Shown here: one piece after another, positions 22,380 through 32,131 of the stretch
How the letters are laid out: each line of letters starts with the position of its first letter
How positions within the stretch are numbered: the first letter of the stretch is position 1
Source: Ceriagrion tenellum
Lineage: Eukaryota; Arthropoda; Insecta; Odonata; Coenagrionidae
Length of the DNA stretch: 64,000 bases
Assembly: GCA_963169105.1 (NCBI GenBank)
Contig: OY720642.1
Span: forward strand, 75,742,716 to 75,806,715
Reading direction: 5' to 3'
The notes under the pieces: model-generated
What the model was told of the DNA's origin: nothing
Database searches by the model: none
What the model saw: the letters and a program-made list of their open reading frames with translations, nothing else
Position numbers and translations under genes: made by a program

Positions 22380-23530
22380 TTTAACTTGGAACATTGTCCT
22401 GTTAAGAATAACTGGAGAAAGGTATATAGAGAGAGGAAAAGGAATGGCACTTTGTTTTATTGACCTGGAAAAGGCTTTTGATCGGGTTGAATAGAATAAA
22501 ATGTTCGAAATTCTAAAAGAGAAGGGGTTGGTATGGAAGGAGAGAAAACTCATTAGAGAATTATATATGAGGTAAAAAGCTGCATTAAAAATAAATGAGG
22601 GTATGACAGAATGGGTGGATCTGGGTAGAGGAGTAAGGCAGGGATGCTGTCTGTCGCCAATCTTGTTCAATATATATGTTGAGGACATGATCCATAAATC
22701 GTTTGATGGGAGAGAGGAAGAAGTCAGCATTGGAGGTAGTAGAAGTAAGAAGATAAGAAGTATAAGATTCGCAGATGACATGGTAATATTAGCAGATGAT
22801 ATGCAATCACTTCAAAGGTTAATAAAGGTTTTGGAAGAAGGGATGAAGGGATATGGGATGAAGATAAACCTAGGAAAGACAAAGGTGATGCCAGTAAACT
22901 GTGAACATTATACGAGCGTGAAAATAAATGAAGGTGTAATAGGAAAAATGAAAAGCTACCGGTACCTAGGAACAATGGTGACAGACGACTGGAGAAGTAT
23001 TGCAGAAATAAAAGCAAGGATAGCAATGGCAAAAGAGGCCTTCAGCAAGAAGAAAAACTTGATATGCAATAAAAGCCTGGATCTGGAGCTGAGAAAGAGA
23101 CTGGCTAAATGTTATTCATGGATCGTTTTCATGTATGGATGTGAAGCGTGGACATTAGGTAAGAGGGAAAGGAATAGAATAGAAGCTTATGAATGTGGGT
23201 GTGGAGAAGGATGGAAAAAGTAAGATTGGTGGATAAGATGAGAAATGAAGAGGTTTTGAGCAAAGTAAAAGAAGGAAGATCGCTCCTAAAGGAAATAAGG
23301 AAAAGGGAAGAAAACTGGTGGGACCATGTGATGAGAGGGAAAAGTATAATAACTGTGGGGGTTCAATTGAAGGAAAGAAAAAGAAAGGAAGGAGAATTAA
23401 ATTGGTGGATCAGGTGAAGAACATCAGCCATGATGAAGTAAAGAAGGAAGCTCGGGACAGAAGCGTATGGAGACAGCAGTGGTGTACGGGACCTGCCAGC
23501 AGGCAGAACACCAGATGATGACGATTGGAG
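22380..23530 (+). pseudogene. LINE remnant (group C) with reverse transcriptase domain
   Basis: The plus strand encodes, in order, CFIDLEKAFDRVE (RT motif A), LGRGVRQGCCLSPILFNIYV (motif B region), the catalytic FADD box at 22768-22779, MKINLGKTKVM, YLGTMV, AEIKARIAMAKEAFSKKKNL, LRKRLAKCYSWIVFMYGCEA and WTLGKRERNRIEAYE. At about 23200 the frame shifts and continues as WRRMEKVRLVDKMRNEEVLS with ENWWDHVMRG; it shifts again near 23400 and ends RDRSVWRQQW before a stop at about 23517 followed by GATGATGACG. It is the best preserved RT in the window, but has early stops near 22490 and 22574, two frameshifts, and no endonuclease. The family is RTE/I-like by its C-terminus; exact clade is uncertain. 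Confidence 0.9.
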
Positions 23531-24536
23531 TTTGACTTTCGGTCAAAAAATACATTTTTTGGTGGAACTTTGAACCCTACTTGAACGGAAATTGGAAAAA
23601 AATCAAAATATAGGCATCCTTTTTCTCCTCATCCTTTTTAAGAGTAGGCTAATGTCTTCGCTCAATTTCCCTCCTCTTATTCATCTCAATCATGTGATGA
23701 TAGTTGTTTTGCAAATCCACCCAAATTATCATGAAAATTGTGCTTAAATTCTTCAATTGTCGCTAGCATTCAAACAAACTGGCGATATGTTGGAGGGAAG
23801 ACAAGTATATTTTACCGCCATTCGAACTTTGTAAAATAACTATAACTTAAAGGTGGTATATTTACAGTTCGATAAAAATAGCCTTCGGAAGAAATTTCAA
23901 CCCAGATCCCATAGTTTGCACCAAATTTTCTTACCGATTTTCATTTTACGATGTCGTCTTCATCCTATCACTCCAGAAAGACTTCAAACAAAGTAATGTG
24001 CGTAAGTGTAAACGCGCTAACTTTGCGTTGCAATACTGTTAAATACTCCTTATCACTGGAGTCCGGAGATCATTGTATCTATCTTATATGTTTTTACCTC
24101 GAATCTATTCGTAGTGACACTGTAGAATAGCTGGGACATTATATTTATTAGGGTAATTCGTATTCTACCGTGTATTGCATAAAACGTGAATTTTAACAGG
24201 AAAAAGTGGAAATCTTTTGAGTCTATTCTCCATGAAGTTGGCAGAGAGGATTCTTAAGAAGATTTTTTTCTATGTGATTCAATATAAGAAAGGAATAGCA
24301 ATGTTTATAATAGCGGTAGAAAATTAAATATGTTACTATACGGTTTACTGACTCCGCATTTAGGAGTATTCCAATACGGAAATATTGCACCAAAGTGGGA
24401 CTTACTTAAATTTTGCGCGTTGCCGACAATGGCTACGTGTCATAAATACAGATGTAGTTTGGCAACAGCTTTCTCCTCAGTTGCCTCAGACTGAACTTCA
24501 TGGAATTACTACACATTGTAATTAAAGTATCTTGAT
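23531..24536. other. AT-rich gap, nothing recognised
   Basis: No coding motif or repeat recognised. Confidence 0.45.
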
Positions 24537-24669
24537 TATTCCACATAAATTTTATTTAAGACGATCCGGGTTTTGACGTGGCATGTCAAAATGTCATGTG
24601 ACATATCAGGTGATGATGACGTGCCACGTCAAAACCGGGGTCGTCTTTAATAAAATTGATGTGGAAATA
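24537..24669. mobile_element. Foldback with 47-bp arms (TTCCACATAAATTT family)
   Basis: Left arm 24537-24583 and right arm 24622-24669 are inverted copies with only a few mismatches (TATTCCACATAAATTT... / ...AATTGATGTGGAAATA). The 38-bp centre contains ATGTCATGTGACAT and ATCAGGTGATGATGACG. In inverse orientation the centre plus left arm reads CCTGATATGTCACATGACAT and then a CAAAACC word, comparable to the copy at 41070-41250. It belongs to the set of foldbacks with a CTGATGA-like centre. Confidence 0.75.
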
Positions 24670-25224
24670 GAAAGGTATATCATTTAAAACAACAGCGTTC
24701 TCCATTTGGCCCAAACCGACAAATAAATGAGTAGCCATCTATTGTATTTGGAATAAAGTGAAGTGTAACCCATCTCCTATATAGGAAGATTCATGGCATA
24801 GCTCGGAACTAATTCAAAGGACATCAAACAATGCTCAGCTCAAGCTGAAATAATGTAATATAAATAAAACAAGTTTTTTATTAAAAAGATACTTATGCCA
24901 TTCGGAAATCATCAGGTGAAAACATTTAGGTGGCATTTGCTATTTAGATCTGAATACTTTACCAAAAAATGGGTGTAATTTAAGAGAATAGATGGTATGC
25001 CCCTTTGCGAAGGAATAGGGTTTGCTCAAGATCAAGTTGAGGGATGGTATTAGAACATGGAAGTGCATGGAAAGGTTGAAGAGAGAAACTTTTAGTGGAC
25101 AGTCAAAAAGGCAAACAGTAGAGAGATAGGACTCATTGTGAAGCACTGCAAATTTGTAACTAATAGATGGGAACTGAAAGTCCCTCGAGGAAGTCTGAAG
25201 GACAAATAAATTGGTCAATCTCCA
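24670..25224. other. AT-rich gap, nothing recognised
   Basis: Purine-rich on the plus strand from 24940 to 25220; the open minus frame there (24940-25218) has no identifiable domain. It might be eroded group C LINE sequence leading into the tail at 25225. Confidence 0.35.
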
Positions 25225-25335
25225 CGGGAAATGAAACAGAAGAGCTACAAGGGCGAAAACGAGTTAGATGGGACAGGGAAGAATGAAGGAGTGTAATCAA
25301 ACAATCTCAAGATTGAATGACTGATGGTGATGACC
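25225..25335 (+). mobile_element. LINE group C 3' tail
   Basis: GAAGAGCTACAAGGGCGAAA followed by GGGAAGAATGAAGGAGTG and AATCAAACAATCTCAAGATTGAATGACTGATGGTGATGACC-like ending (25292-25335) matches the ends at 21120-21172 and 36840-36915. Only the last 100 bp or so are recognisable. Confidence 0.6.
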
Positions 25336-26149
25336 CGCTGAGGTATAGCGCGAATGAGAGGAAATAAATACAAACAAATCTAGCTGTCTGACACAAGAGG
25401 ATTTGGAATGTTTCTCACCACTAAATTTACTGTTATTTCTTTTCCCCTTTGCAGTTAGAAATGTGTAAGGTTGCATGCATTTTATTCTCTCAGCGAAACT
25501 TCATTCTTCCAGCATATTAGTGTTGCTTTGTATCCAAATAATTGAATAGATGGAAATCACTGGTATTTCCTATGGATAACGATACGATAATCCCGAGTTC
25601 GTCTCAATTTTTGAACAACCTTCCGATATCTAAGCTCATTGCTTTTGGGAAAAAAATTGAAAGAATCTCCGTGGCGGTAAGAAACATTCTTACGATGGCA
25701 GCTGGCATGAACATAGGGCGGCGCAAAAAAAAACGACTGCGACCCAAGTTAAAAAAATATATAGCGGACGATTTCCTTACTTCTCTGTCGTAATTACGAG
25801 TGTAGAGGAGACGGGATTGCATTGAAATACCAAGCGGGATCAGTGCAGAGGGGAATCGAGAGTGGATCTCGGATCTTATCCGCACGCCTCGGCCGACCCT
25901 CCGGCGACAGCGGCGGCGGTGCAACCCTTATCCCCTGTGTGACTCCTCGTTTTCCCACGCTTCTCTTCCCGAGCTTAAAACCTCCCTTCCCCACTCCACT
26001 TGGCGCTCTGCTCACACCGCACTATCATCTTCCCCTCCTTCCGCATTCCCTCCTCAACCCTTTCTATCCCATGCAAGCTACTTCCCCATACCCCTGGGAG
26101 AATCTCCCTTCATTTTTAGCATAACAGCATTCAGCAAGTTGATCCTGTA
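25336..26149. other. Gap with a GC-/C-rich patch at 25820-26110
   Basis: 25336-25800 shows nothing recognisable. 25820-26110 is C-rich and keeps frames open on both strands; the predicted peptides are proline-rich and lack any domain. It resembles 5' flanking DNA in composition. Confidence 0.35.
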
Positions 26150-27240
26150 TCAGCTCAAAACTCAGAAAAACCTCTTACTATTTCATACTCCTAAGGAACT
26201 TATATCTACGCTCATTTTCCCTCGCATTGATTACGCAGACCAGCAAGGGCATGCTTTTTTGATGAAATGGGCCCTGTTCGACGTACTTTTGTGTGTTGAA
26301 CCCGAATCTACTAACAAAAATTGGTTATCACGTCAAGATTTTGTTTATTCTAACCTTAAAGAGTCAACATGGCAATTTCAGGTCTTTTTCAGCTCAAATA
26401 TCTCAGAAACCAAAGATGATCTGCAAAGGGATCGAATTCTGTGTTAAAAATGTATAGAACACAACTATGACACCAAGTTAAGCTATTGTTTCCATATTAG
26501 TATTATTCCATAGTATTCCATAGTATTATATTTCAAATTTGTGCTCTCAAAACTATAGTGAATTAAAATAACGTTGTTGATAGTTGAAACGTTAATTCAG
26601 GTTATGGTAACAATAGTTTTGCTACCTTTCATAGATTTATTTCGATAAATTTTTTTATCCAAACTTCGAATTCATTTGCAGAATTACTCTTATCGCCTTT
26701 GGTTTCTGAGATATTCAAGCTCAAAAAGACCTGAAAATTGCCATTTTGACCCTTGAAGGTTAGATTATCTCAATATTCTGACGTGGTAGCCTATTTTGCG
26801 TGTAGATTCGGATTCAGTGCACAAAATTACGTCGGAAAGGAATCTTCCAATGAAAAAAGCATCGGCGCCCCTTAAATTTGTAGGTCTGTGTTATTGCTGC
26901 CTTGTTTACCAAGATCTTACTGAAGAGCATAATACAAAGCTACAACGCCTATGACATTTATGTGTAAGGTATATTTTCAGCCAAAATAAATATGATCATA
27001 CTTCCTCTTATTTAACCTGCCTTGCACGGTTGAAGGCTAAATCCAAAATAAAATACTGTCATGGTACGTTCCTGTATTGTATCTTCAAAAATGAACAGCC
27101 CAATTATTTGAAGCAATTTTTTTCCAGAAATACAAACTCAAATTACGACGGAAACTTGAAAATGGCAACGAATTGGTGTAAACGCGAGCCTGAAACTGAA
27201 TTTATTTTCTGTTACCAATGGCTAAATTAAATTAATTTTT
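26150..27240 (+). pseudogene. LINE C-terminal remnant split by a palindromic insertion
   Basis: Plus-strand reading before 26241 gives a STLIFPRIDYAD word, the L.YP..DYCD block that follows the RT thumb in many LINEs. After the insertion ends at 26899 the reading resumes as VYQDLTEEHNTKLQRL, then CVRYIFSQNKYDHTSSYL, LARLKAKSKIKYCHGTFLYC and NEQPNYLKQFF. The two halves join without loss, which shows that 26241-26899 inserted into an existing LINE. The C-terminus decays after 27160. It belongs to a LINE group with the long C-terminal region (RI.G......YR..L..LP...R), different from families A and B. Confidence 0.8.
26241..26899. mobile_element. Palindromic DNA element (about 659 bp) inserted in a LINE
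   Basis: The ends are CAGCAA at 26241 and TTGCTG ending at 26899. Long inverted arms follow: the left arm (about 26250-26440) carries CCGAATCTAC, ATCACGTCA, ATGGCAATTTCAGGTC and CTCAGAAACCAAAG, all found inverted in the right arm (about 26660-26880). The left arm has lost roughly 25 bp near its tip compared with the right. No transposase frame is present, so it is a non-autonomous foldback. The host LINE gives exact boundaries because its reading resumes directly after 26899. No clear duplication is visible at the ends, so the superfamily is undetermined. Confidence 0.8.
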
Positions 27241-27540
27241 ACGGGTTACGCTTTGATTACCTGATGAAAATTATCATGTAATTGAGGATTTTTGCTTGGA
27301 AGTTTACCCCTCTTTTGTCTGTTTATGATAAAGTTAAAATGCCATTTTCAACTTCCTTGACAGTGGCAATGAATTGCTGAATCTTGCTGAATTTGATTGA
27401 TGGTGCGCAAAATATTAAGTGATTCTTTTTTACCAGAAGTAATCAAGTGGATATCTTAAATTGGCGAAAAAATATCAGAAAAAATGTCAGAAAACGTTTG
27501 AACGTATTTTCATCTAATTAATTTCATCAAAGTCTTTACT
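27241..27540. other. AT-rich gap, nothing recognised
   Basis: No motif or repeat recognised. Confidence 0.45.
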
Positions 27541-27792
27541 ATCATTACGCCTCTTGGCATATCCAGGTCAAACAGAAGCGGTAAAATAATGGAGGTGCAT
27601 TGCCGAACAAATAGGTACAAAATCTCTTTCTTTCCACGCACAATTAGCGACCACTATATACTCTCCCACAATGCATGAAACTATATCACCACCCAAAACA
27701 TTACATATTTACACTGCCGGTGTCCTAAAATCCCCTGCAACTCGCCCATGCTGCGGCTTCCAGGATAGTATGTGGATGTAGATAATGGACGA
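27541..27792 (+). mobile_element. LINE family B 3' UTR
   Basis: From ATCATTACGCCTCTTGGCA through CAGACAGAAGCG-like and TGCCGAACAAATAGGTAC words to CAGGATAGTATGTGGATGTAG, this is the plus-strand counterpart of 49310-49590 and the inverse of 9400-9700 and 63015-63330. No coding sequence of the element remains. Severely 5'-truncated LINE copy. Confidence 0.8.
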
Positions 27793-28065
27793 GCATAAAA
27801 ATAGGAGGGCTGATTGTTTCGGAGTAAAATTCCGCCAAGTAATTGTTCTAGTCCAGAGAAACGCTGTTGGAGAGAGAATAGAATAGAATAGAATATATAT
27901 TTATTATGCTCTGGTCATCACCCTAGGAGAAAAAACAATCATAAAAAGAAAAAAATTGGCTCAGCTAAAAAGAGCAATACATGAAAACGAACAAAGATGT
28001 AATGGTGATAACACAAAACAAAAAGAGGAAAACGAAGAAAGAATATTTAAATTTTTACAATATTT
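27793..28065. repeat. AGAAT-type microsatellite and flank
   Basis: A short AGAATAGAATAGAAT run at about 27879-27896 leads into TATATATTTATT, an arrangement seen at LINE 3' ends. The rest is A-rich without recognisable content. Confidence 0.4.
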
Positions 28066-28170
28066 ACGATTTTCTGGCTGAATACCAGTGGTATTACATG
28101 GCAATGAACAAATAGATGGTCATCGTCACTTTTATCAAAGTTTCAAACCTAACATTAATTACACAAAAGG
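28066..28170 (+). repeat. Left copy of a coding-like inverted repeat
   Basis: In one plus-strand frame this copy reads PVVLHGNEQIDGHRHFYQSF and KPNIN. The inverted copy at 28690-28800 reads PVILHDNEQRDGHRHFHQSF and KPNIN on the minus strand. A short stop-containing stretch precedes it here. I do not recognise the peptide. Two copies preserving the same frame may both derive from a coding region of an unidentified element or gene. Confidence 0.5.
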
Positions 28171-28689
28171 CATAGAGATGGGGAAAGAAACCATACTTTC
28201 AAATCACTAACAATACTAGTCATATAATAACTACCTACCGATTTCTTATGTTTAACTGCCCAGCCTGACCAAAGCGAACTGCAATTACCGTCGGAAAGGA
28301 TGTCGCAATTGTAAATTTCCTTCGGTCACGAGCAGGTTTGCGACGCACGGACCAGCAAATGAAAATATCACTTGGACACCGAGCACTTGGACAAAGATAG
28401 AGGGAGTGCGGGTCTTAAAAGGGCCTCCGTAAGTAGCTTCCGACACCATTACTTAACTGTTGATAACGCCCATCGGCCATTCCTCCCTCTTAATCCCGTC
28501 GTTCAAGGTTGTAATGGGGACGCATTCCTTTTCTACGTGTAAGAGGCTCTTTGGAATGTTCATTCTTTAATTTACGGTAATATGGTAAATGCCCACTTTA
28601 TATGCGTGAGAAACTTTCAATAAGGGCTTGATAACTGATCCATTTGAGCGTCATAAAATTTGACGATAACAGCGAAGATTGGGAGATTC
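28171..28689. other. Spacer between coding-like inverted repeats
   Basis: Contains a moderately GC-rich patch at 28270-28560 with no recognised motif. Confidence 0.4.
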
Positions 28690-28860
28690 CAACTTATTTA
28701 TGTTAGGTTTGAAACTTTGGTGAAAGTGACGATGACCATCTCTTTGTTCATTGTCATGCAATATCACTGGTGTAAAAATTCCAATCACACCCGATTTAGC
28801 TCTCTCTTTATATAATTTGTTATAGTTTTGTAGATCCGTACTTTGTGTTGCATGATGCAA
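28690..28860 (-). repeat. Right copy of a coding-like inverted repeat
   Basis: On the minus strand an open frame from 28860 to 28651 reads MHHATQSTDLQNYNKLYKER, then GVIGIFTPVILHDNEQRDGH and RHFHQSFKPNIN, and on for 14 residues. The section from PVILH to KPNIN is repeated at 28066-28170 in opposite orientation. The protein is not recognised. The frame starts with ATG and is the more intact of the two copies. Confidence 0.45.
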
Positions 28861-30322
28861 AAACTGAGAACGTTGAATGAGAATAGGCTGGAGAAATTAA
28901 ATACATTAGCACTCGACCGCTCGCGCTCTTATTGGTAACGTGAGTGATCGTATGGGATACGATTGTACCCCACAACTTCGACAGATCTTCTCTTAAATAG
29001 TTTAAAACTTTGAAATTCCTATCTCAATGGTTAAATAGCTATTTAAAATACAATTCTTTAAACAAATGCCGAGAAATGTTATTTTGACGTTTATAATAGT
29101 TCACAATCACAGTCATAGCTTGAATTGTCACTGTTCTTCACTTTCTGTTTCACTCTCATCGGTATTTTTGAGTAAAAAGCCCTGATTACAGATGCAGATT
29201 TGGTGATCTAGGCATACCCATCTGTAATGCTTTGAAAACTATTGCTAGGGACCCTTGAATTTCGCGATTAGTTTTTTTTTGCAGTTATTTCGCGAAATTT
29301 GCTACTTTTTTCCTTGTTCACGATATTTCCATAAAGTCACCAAGTTTTATCATTCTCATGATAACATTGCAATAATGCTGGCTTCATACATGGAGCAGCA
29401 ATAAGTGTGGATTTTTTATTTTTAAAATTATTATTACTGTACACGCCTGTTATTATTTTTAATAAACCAAATGAAATAGAATATTTATTATTTAATTTTG
29501 TTAATTCCTGGTATTGCATTTCTTCGGCCCTTGTCATTTCCTTTCAAAGCCAACATTTAGTGCGGAAAATGTGATTGTTGCACATTTCTCCTGGAATTGC
29601 AAGGGGCTTCCAAGATCAGAAAACAATTTAATATCACTAACAGTGTTAATAAGGTAATTAGTTAAAGTAAATCACCCGTTATGACAAAATATAATGCTCA
29701 TCATATTATGGGCTATCAAATCAATCATGTTTATACAACTTTATTTACCGCCATCGGCAGATTTTCACGCCTATTCACCGCCCTTTTTCACCGCTTTGTG
29801 GAATTTTATTTACCGCCGATTAGGACTTTTATTTACCACAATTTAGGTTCTCTTACTATTGCTTTGTGTGTTTGCAATGCATCATGCAATAACCTGGCGA
29901 TAAGGGAGAGTAAATCTTGGTGGTGTAAGAGGTCAGTGAAGATAAGGGAAATGAGTGCATTGAAATAACAATTAATGCAATTAATACGAAAGATAATTCA
30001 TTTCCGGTTATTTGATGTCAAGTTACGTATTTCGACACCTCCGCTAGCGAAATCAGCTGCTGATGGCGAAATCAGCTGATGTGGTTGGTCAAACTTACGA
30101 ATAGAATCTTCGCAAGTTTGTGCTTCCGGCGGGCTAGATATGAAAACAAGGTCCTCGGGAGGATAATGTAGCTCACACACCCGATCCTCCTTCCCTAGGA
30201 CTTTATCCTTTCGAGGAATAGCCTACCTCCATTTTTGAAGCTGAGACTCCGACTGATAAATAATTTCCAATAAATAGAAAAACATCACGATTGAAATACG
30301 TTCATACAAATAATTAATAGTG
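28861..30322. other. AT-rich region, nothing firmly recognised
   Basis: A run of TTTACCGCC-type words occurs at 29740-29840 (TTTACCGCCATCGG, TTCACCGCCC, TTTACCGCCGATTAGG). A direct repeat GCGAAATCAGCTG lies at 30047-30080. The 30000-30230 segment is GC-richer and could be gene-associated given the exon candidate just downstream, but no coding call is possible. Confidence 0.35.
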
Positions 30323-30399
30323 CTATAAATTCACAATTCCTTGTGAACGTAATGGATACCATGCGGTAATGGCAACAATCGCCACCCAAGTCCACTTAC

Positions 30400-30571
30400 A
30401 TTGGCCTTTAACAAGCTTTTGTTCTTTACGTCGATAATCTTGTTCCTCCTCCTTGTATTCCCATACCCTGTAGAGTACCCCGGCACAAAACAACACCAAA
30501 AACCCAATTTTAACCAAATTTTCGTCGCTTTTCCGCACGTATACACTACGGACTCCCTTAACTACAATGCA
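30400..30571 (-). CDS. Candidate exon of a small single-pass membrane protein (unconfirmed)
   Basis: A minus-strand frame is open from 30571 (a TAG lies just upstream at 30572-30574) and reads VYVRKSDENLVKIGFLVLFC, AGVLYRVWEYKEEEQDYRRK and EQKLVKG. It has one hydrophobic segment (LVKIGFLVLFCAGVLYRV) followed by a charged, coiled-coil-prone stretch, a normal layout for small mitochondrial or ER membrane proteins. At 30394-30399 the minus strand has GTAAGT directly after CAAT, an excellent 5' splice site, so the exon would end at 30400; the frame continues to a stop at 30323 if unspliced. I see no strong acceptor upstream and no ATG in frame, so the start is unknown. I do not recognise the family. 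A chance open frame is possible. Confidence 0.3.
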
Positions 30572-30575
30572 CTAC

Positions 30576-30794
30576 TCGTTGTCAACAAGGATCCATTTGG
30601 TTACTGAGCCACCTATCGGAGGGTTCTGGAACGCTATTAACCTGCGACAGTAATTTTAGCAAAAGGCGGTCGAAACCGCATCAAGAGTCGCGTCCTTATA
30701 CATTGTTCTTGGTTTGAAATTTTCAATTGTAGCGAGTTTCAATACAACGAGAAGAACATTGATAAACCTCAATTCCTCTATTACCTCGGGATAT
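30576..30794. other. Short gap, nothing recognised
   Basis: No motif recognised. Confidence 0.4.
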
Positions 30795-31065
30795 TTATTT
30801 TAAACCAATATAAGAGACAAAACAGGTGAAATATATTGCCAAGCAGATAGACACAAATATTATTTCCATGCACCACTCGTGATTGTAAGAAAAACAGCGT
30901 GACGCTAACATAAGGCGTATCGTTAAATTAAAATTCTCCACTATCCTCTCCGCCTTCCACATCCCTACATCCTGCCGAACCTGCCCCTTTCCTTGTTGAT
31001 GCCATTTCACTCCCTGCCCCACGCCTCTGCTACTGCTTGCAGGATATATAAATGTAGATGGAAGC
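30795..31065 (+). mobile_element. LINE family B-like 3' end, diverged
   Basis: The start (ATATTGCCAAGCAGATAGAC followed by TTTCCATGCACC) matches the 3' UTR at 27590-27640, and the end (CTTGCAGGATATATAAATG then TAGATGG) is a LINE 3' terminus. The middle, about 30880-31010, is unlike the other copies and may come from a rearrangement or a different subfamily. Confidence 0.55.
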
Positions 31066-31447
31066 CCTCCATTTCAAAATGAAGTAATTTTTGAAACATG
31101 TAGCTGATTCCTTTAACCACAACAATGCTGTGAGAATATTTTCTGCTTGAGTGGCATGCTTGAATCAAACATTTATTTCTGTATGCTTAATTAAAGCCGA
31201 GGAGCTGCTTTATGCCGTAGAATTATTACAATCAAGTTTAGGATATAAATTTAGTTAAATGTCTCTGGAACATACCTCATGGAAATCTTTATTTGAAATA
31301 TCAATCCGATAAGCAAATTTACTTTTGACTCGTTTTGTTTCACTGCAACAGTTCTTGTAGGTACCATAGAATTTTTTTGTGCGAAATGAGTAGATAAAAC
31401 ATTGGGATATGAAAATAATTTTATCTAAAACTTTAGCTAAAACCACA
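31066..31447. other. AT-rich gap, nothing recognised
   Basis: The minus-strand 99-codon frame (31255-31554) extends into the inverted repeat described next and has no identified domain. Confidence 0.4.
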
Positions 31448-31519
31448 GATTTTCCTAAAATAATTGGTAGGTAAGTATTATACAATGGCGTCACATTAAC
31501 AACCACCCTCAGTAACCTG
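31448..31519 (-). repeat. Inverted-repeat arm, left (pairs with 32062-32131)
   Basis: The sequence ATAATTGGTAGGTAAGTATT...ATTAACAACCACCCTCA is inverted at 32062-32131 with moderate divergence. On the minus strand it encodes LLRVVVNVTPLYNTYLPII; the partner encodes LRVVVNTMSFYNIYLPII on the plus strand. The peptide is not recognised. Confidence 0.5.
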
Positions 31520-32061
31520 TTTTGAATGCCGTTGTATTTAAAATAGACTTTCACTAAAACTCAGTGGTTTTAGTAAAAGTTTTAACTAATTTATTCACTG
31601 TCTTATTTATTCAAAATTGATTACCACAAAATCACCGAAGACAACATTTTATTTAATTAATTTTATGATCATGTTTTACTAAATTGTTAACAGTAGAAGT
31701 TAATCGGGTGTAAAGAGTATTTTGCATATTCCCCAAAATTTAGAAGCTATGTGACTTGTTTTAGATAAGTATAGTCGGGATATGGATTAAAGCTCATTTC
31801 TCGTGTGCCCTTGAAGGTTAACTCGTTGAGCACCAAAAATGAGGTCATAATTGGCAAAAGATTTTTAACAAAAATTAGATCAAATGTTGAAAAATGTTTA
31901 TATTTCTATATATTTCTACAATGAATTTTTACTAGCAGCACCAAACAGATTCAGATAACCAGCGGATACCTGGATCTATGTTTTATTGTTGTCCAAATAA
32001 ATAATTTATGGAAATACCGTCAAGTTGGATTATAACCACTCAATGAGTGTTAGGGATAAAT
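31520..32061. other. Spacer between inverted arms, nothing recognised
   Basis: AT-rich, no recognised content. The arms plus spacer could be a decayed DNA element of about 680 bp, but no end duplication was found. Confidence 0.35.
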
Positions 32062-32131
32062 TTCATTGAGGGTGGTTGTTAATACGATGTCGTTCTATAA
32101 TATTTACTTACCAATCATTTCAGGATTTAAG
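32062..32131 (+). repeat. Inverted-repeat arm, right (pairs with 31448-31519)
   Basis: TTGAGGGTGGTTGTTAATAC through TATTTACTTACCAATCATTT is the partner arm. The plus-strand frame that starts here stays open to 32269 with a hydrophobic second half, but its content is not recognised. Confidence 0.5.

Noticed and set aside
22377..23032. Long minus-strand frames opposite the group C reverse transcriptase
   Set aside because: They are antisense shadows of a purine-rich coding strand that has clear RT motifs on the plus strand.
28861..30322. TTTACCGCC words at 29740-29840 as a CRISPR-like or operator array
   Set aside because: Spacing is irregular, copies are few, and the host is clearly eukaryotic.
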